A program made the position numbers and the translations under genes. From Polytrichum commune (taxonomy: Eukaryota > Streptophyta > Polytrichopsida > Polytrichales > Polytrichaceae), in the NCBI GenBank assembly GCA_950295325.1, contig OX485805.1:29311501-29375500 (forward strand): 64,000 bases of DNA, given 5' to 3'. Below are positions 64,000 through 64,000 of the stretch, piece after piece. How positions within the stretch are numbered: position 1 is the first letter of the stretch; each line of letters begins with the position of its first letter. Under the pieces are notes generated by a model. The model saw only the letters and a list, made by a program, of their open reading frames with translations, had not been told where the DNA came from and did no database searches.

Positions 64000-64000
64000 A

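Overview
The window looks like nuclear DNA of a land plant. It carries spliced genes of plant-specific type on a background of decayed transposable elements: a plastid beta-amylase, a plastid lysophosphatidate acyltransferase, an ASR (ABA/WDS) protein, a C-type cyclin-dependent kinase and a NUA/TPR nuclear-pore protein. The introns are GT-AG, the exons are GC-richer than the AT-rich spacers, and there is a nuclear-type tRNA-Asp. The species cannot be named from the sequence. The gene spacing (six protein genes in 64 kb) and heavily eroded spacers suggest a moderate to large, repeat-rich genome, and a non-model or early-diverging lineage is possible.

Layout. 1-3.6 kb: a collapsed receptor-kinase relic and dispersed repeats. 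3.65-8.31 kb (minus): an eight-exon BAM1-type beta-amylase with a triplicated repeat in intron 3 and a promoter-like region to about 9 kb. 9-18.9 kb: repeat-rich spacer with one orphan promoter-like island at 12.4-12.8 kb. 18.94-23.53 kb (minus): a six-exon plastid LPAT1 gene with a repeat array in intron 1. 24-27.6 kb: small mobile elements (short SINE, foldback, TIR elements). 27.62 kb: tRNA-Asp(GUC). 28.1-31.6 kb (plus): a six-exon DUSP12/YVH1 dual-specificity phosphatase whose last intron hosts a hAT-type MITE and a foldback element. 31.6-38.6 kb: spacer. 38.63-39.75 kb (minus): a two-exon ASR gene. 40-49.3 kb: CACTA MITE, Tigger/CENP-B-like transposase relic, full-length SINE and other repeats. 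49.30-55.15 kb (minus): a 14-exon CDKC kinase. 55.2-60.8 kb: spacer with a 410-bp TIR element. 60.82 kb to the window end (minus): the C-terminal half of NUA, cut by the edge.

The genes do not form a pathway. BAM1 (starch breakdown) and LPAT1 (phosphatidic acid synthesis) act in plastids. CDKC, NUA and DUSP12 are housekeeping regulators of transcription elongation, nuclear export and ribosome maturation or signalling. ASR is stress-associated. Splice sites were chosen by eye so that phase and protein homology agree; for all five complete genes the exon sums are divisible by three. The most distinctive observations concern mobile DNA: two SINEs with perfect target-site duplications and a shared 3' hairpin plus TATC-type tail, a hAT MITE built of a CATGGG minisatellite, an almost perfect foldback element, and tandem duplications inside several introns.
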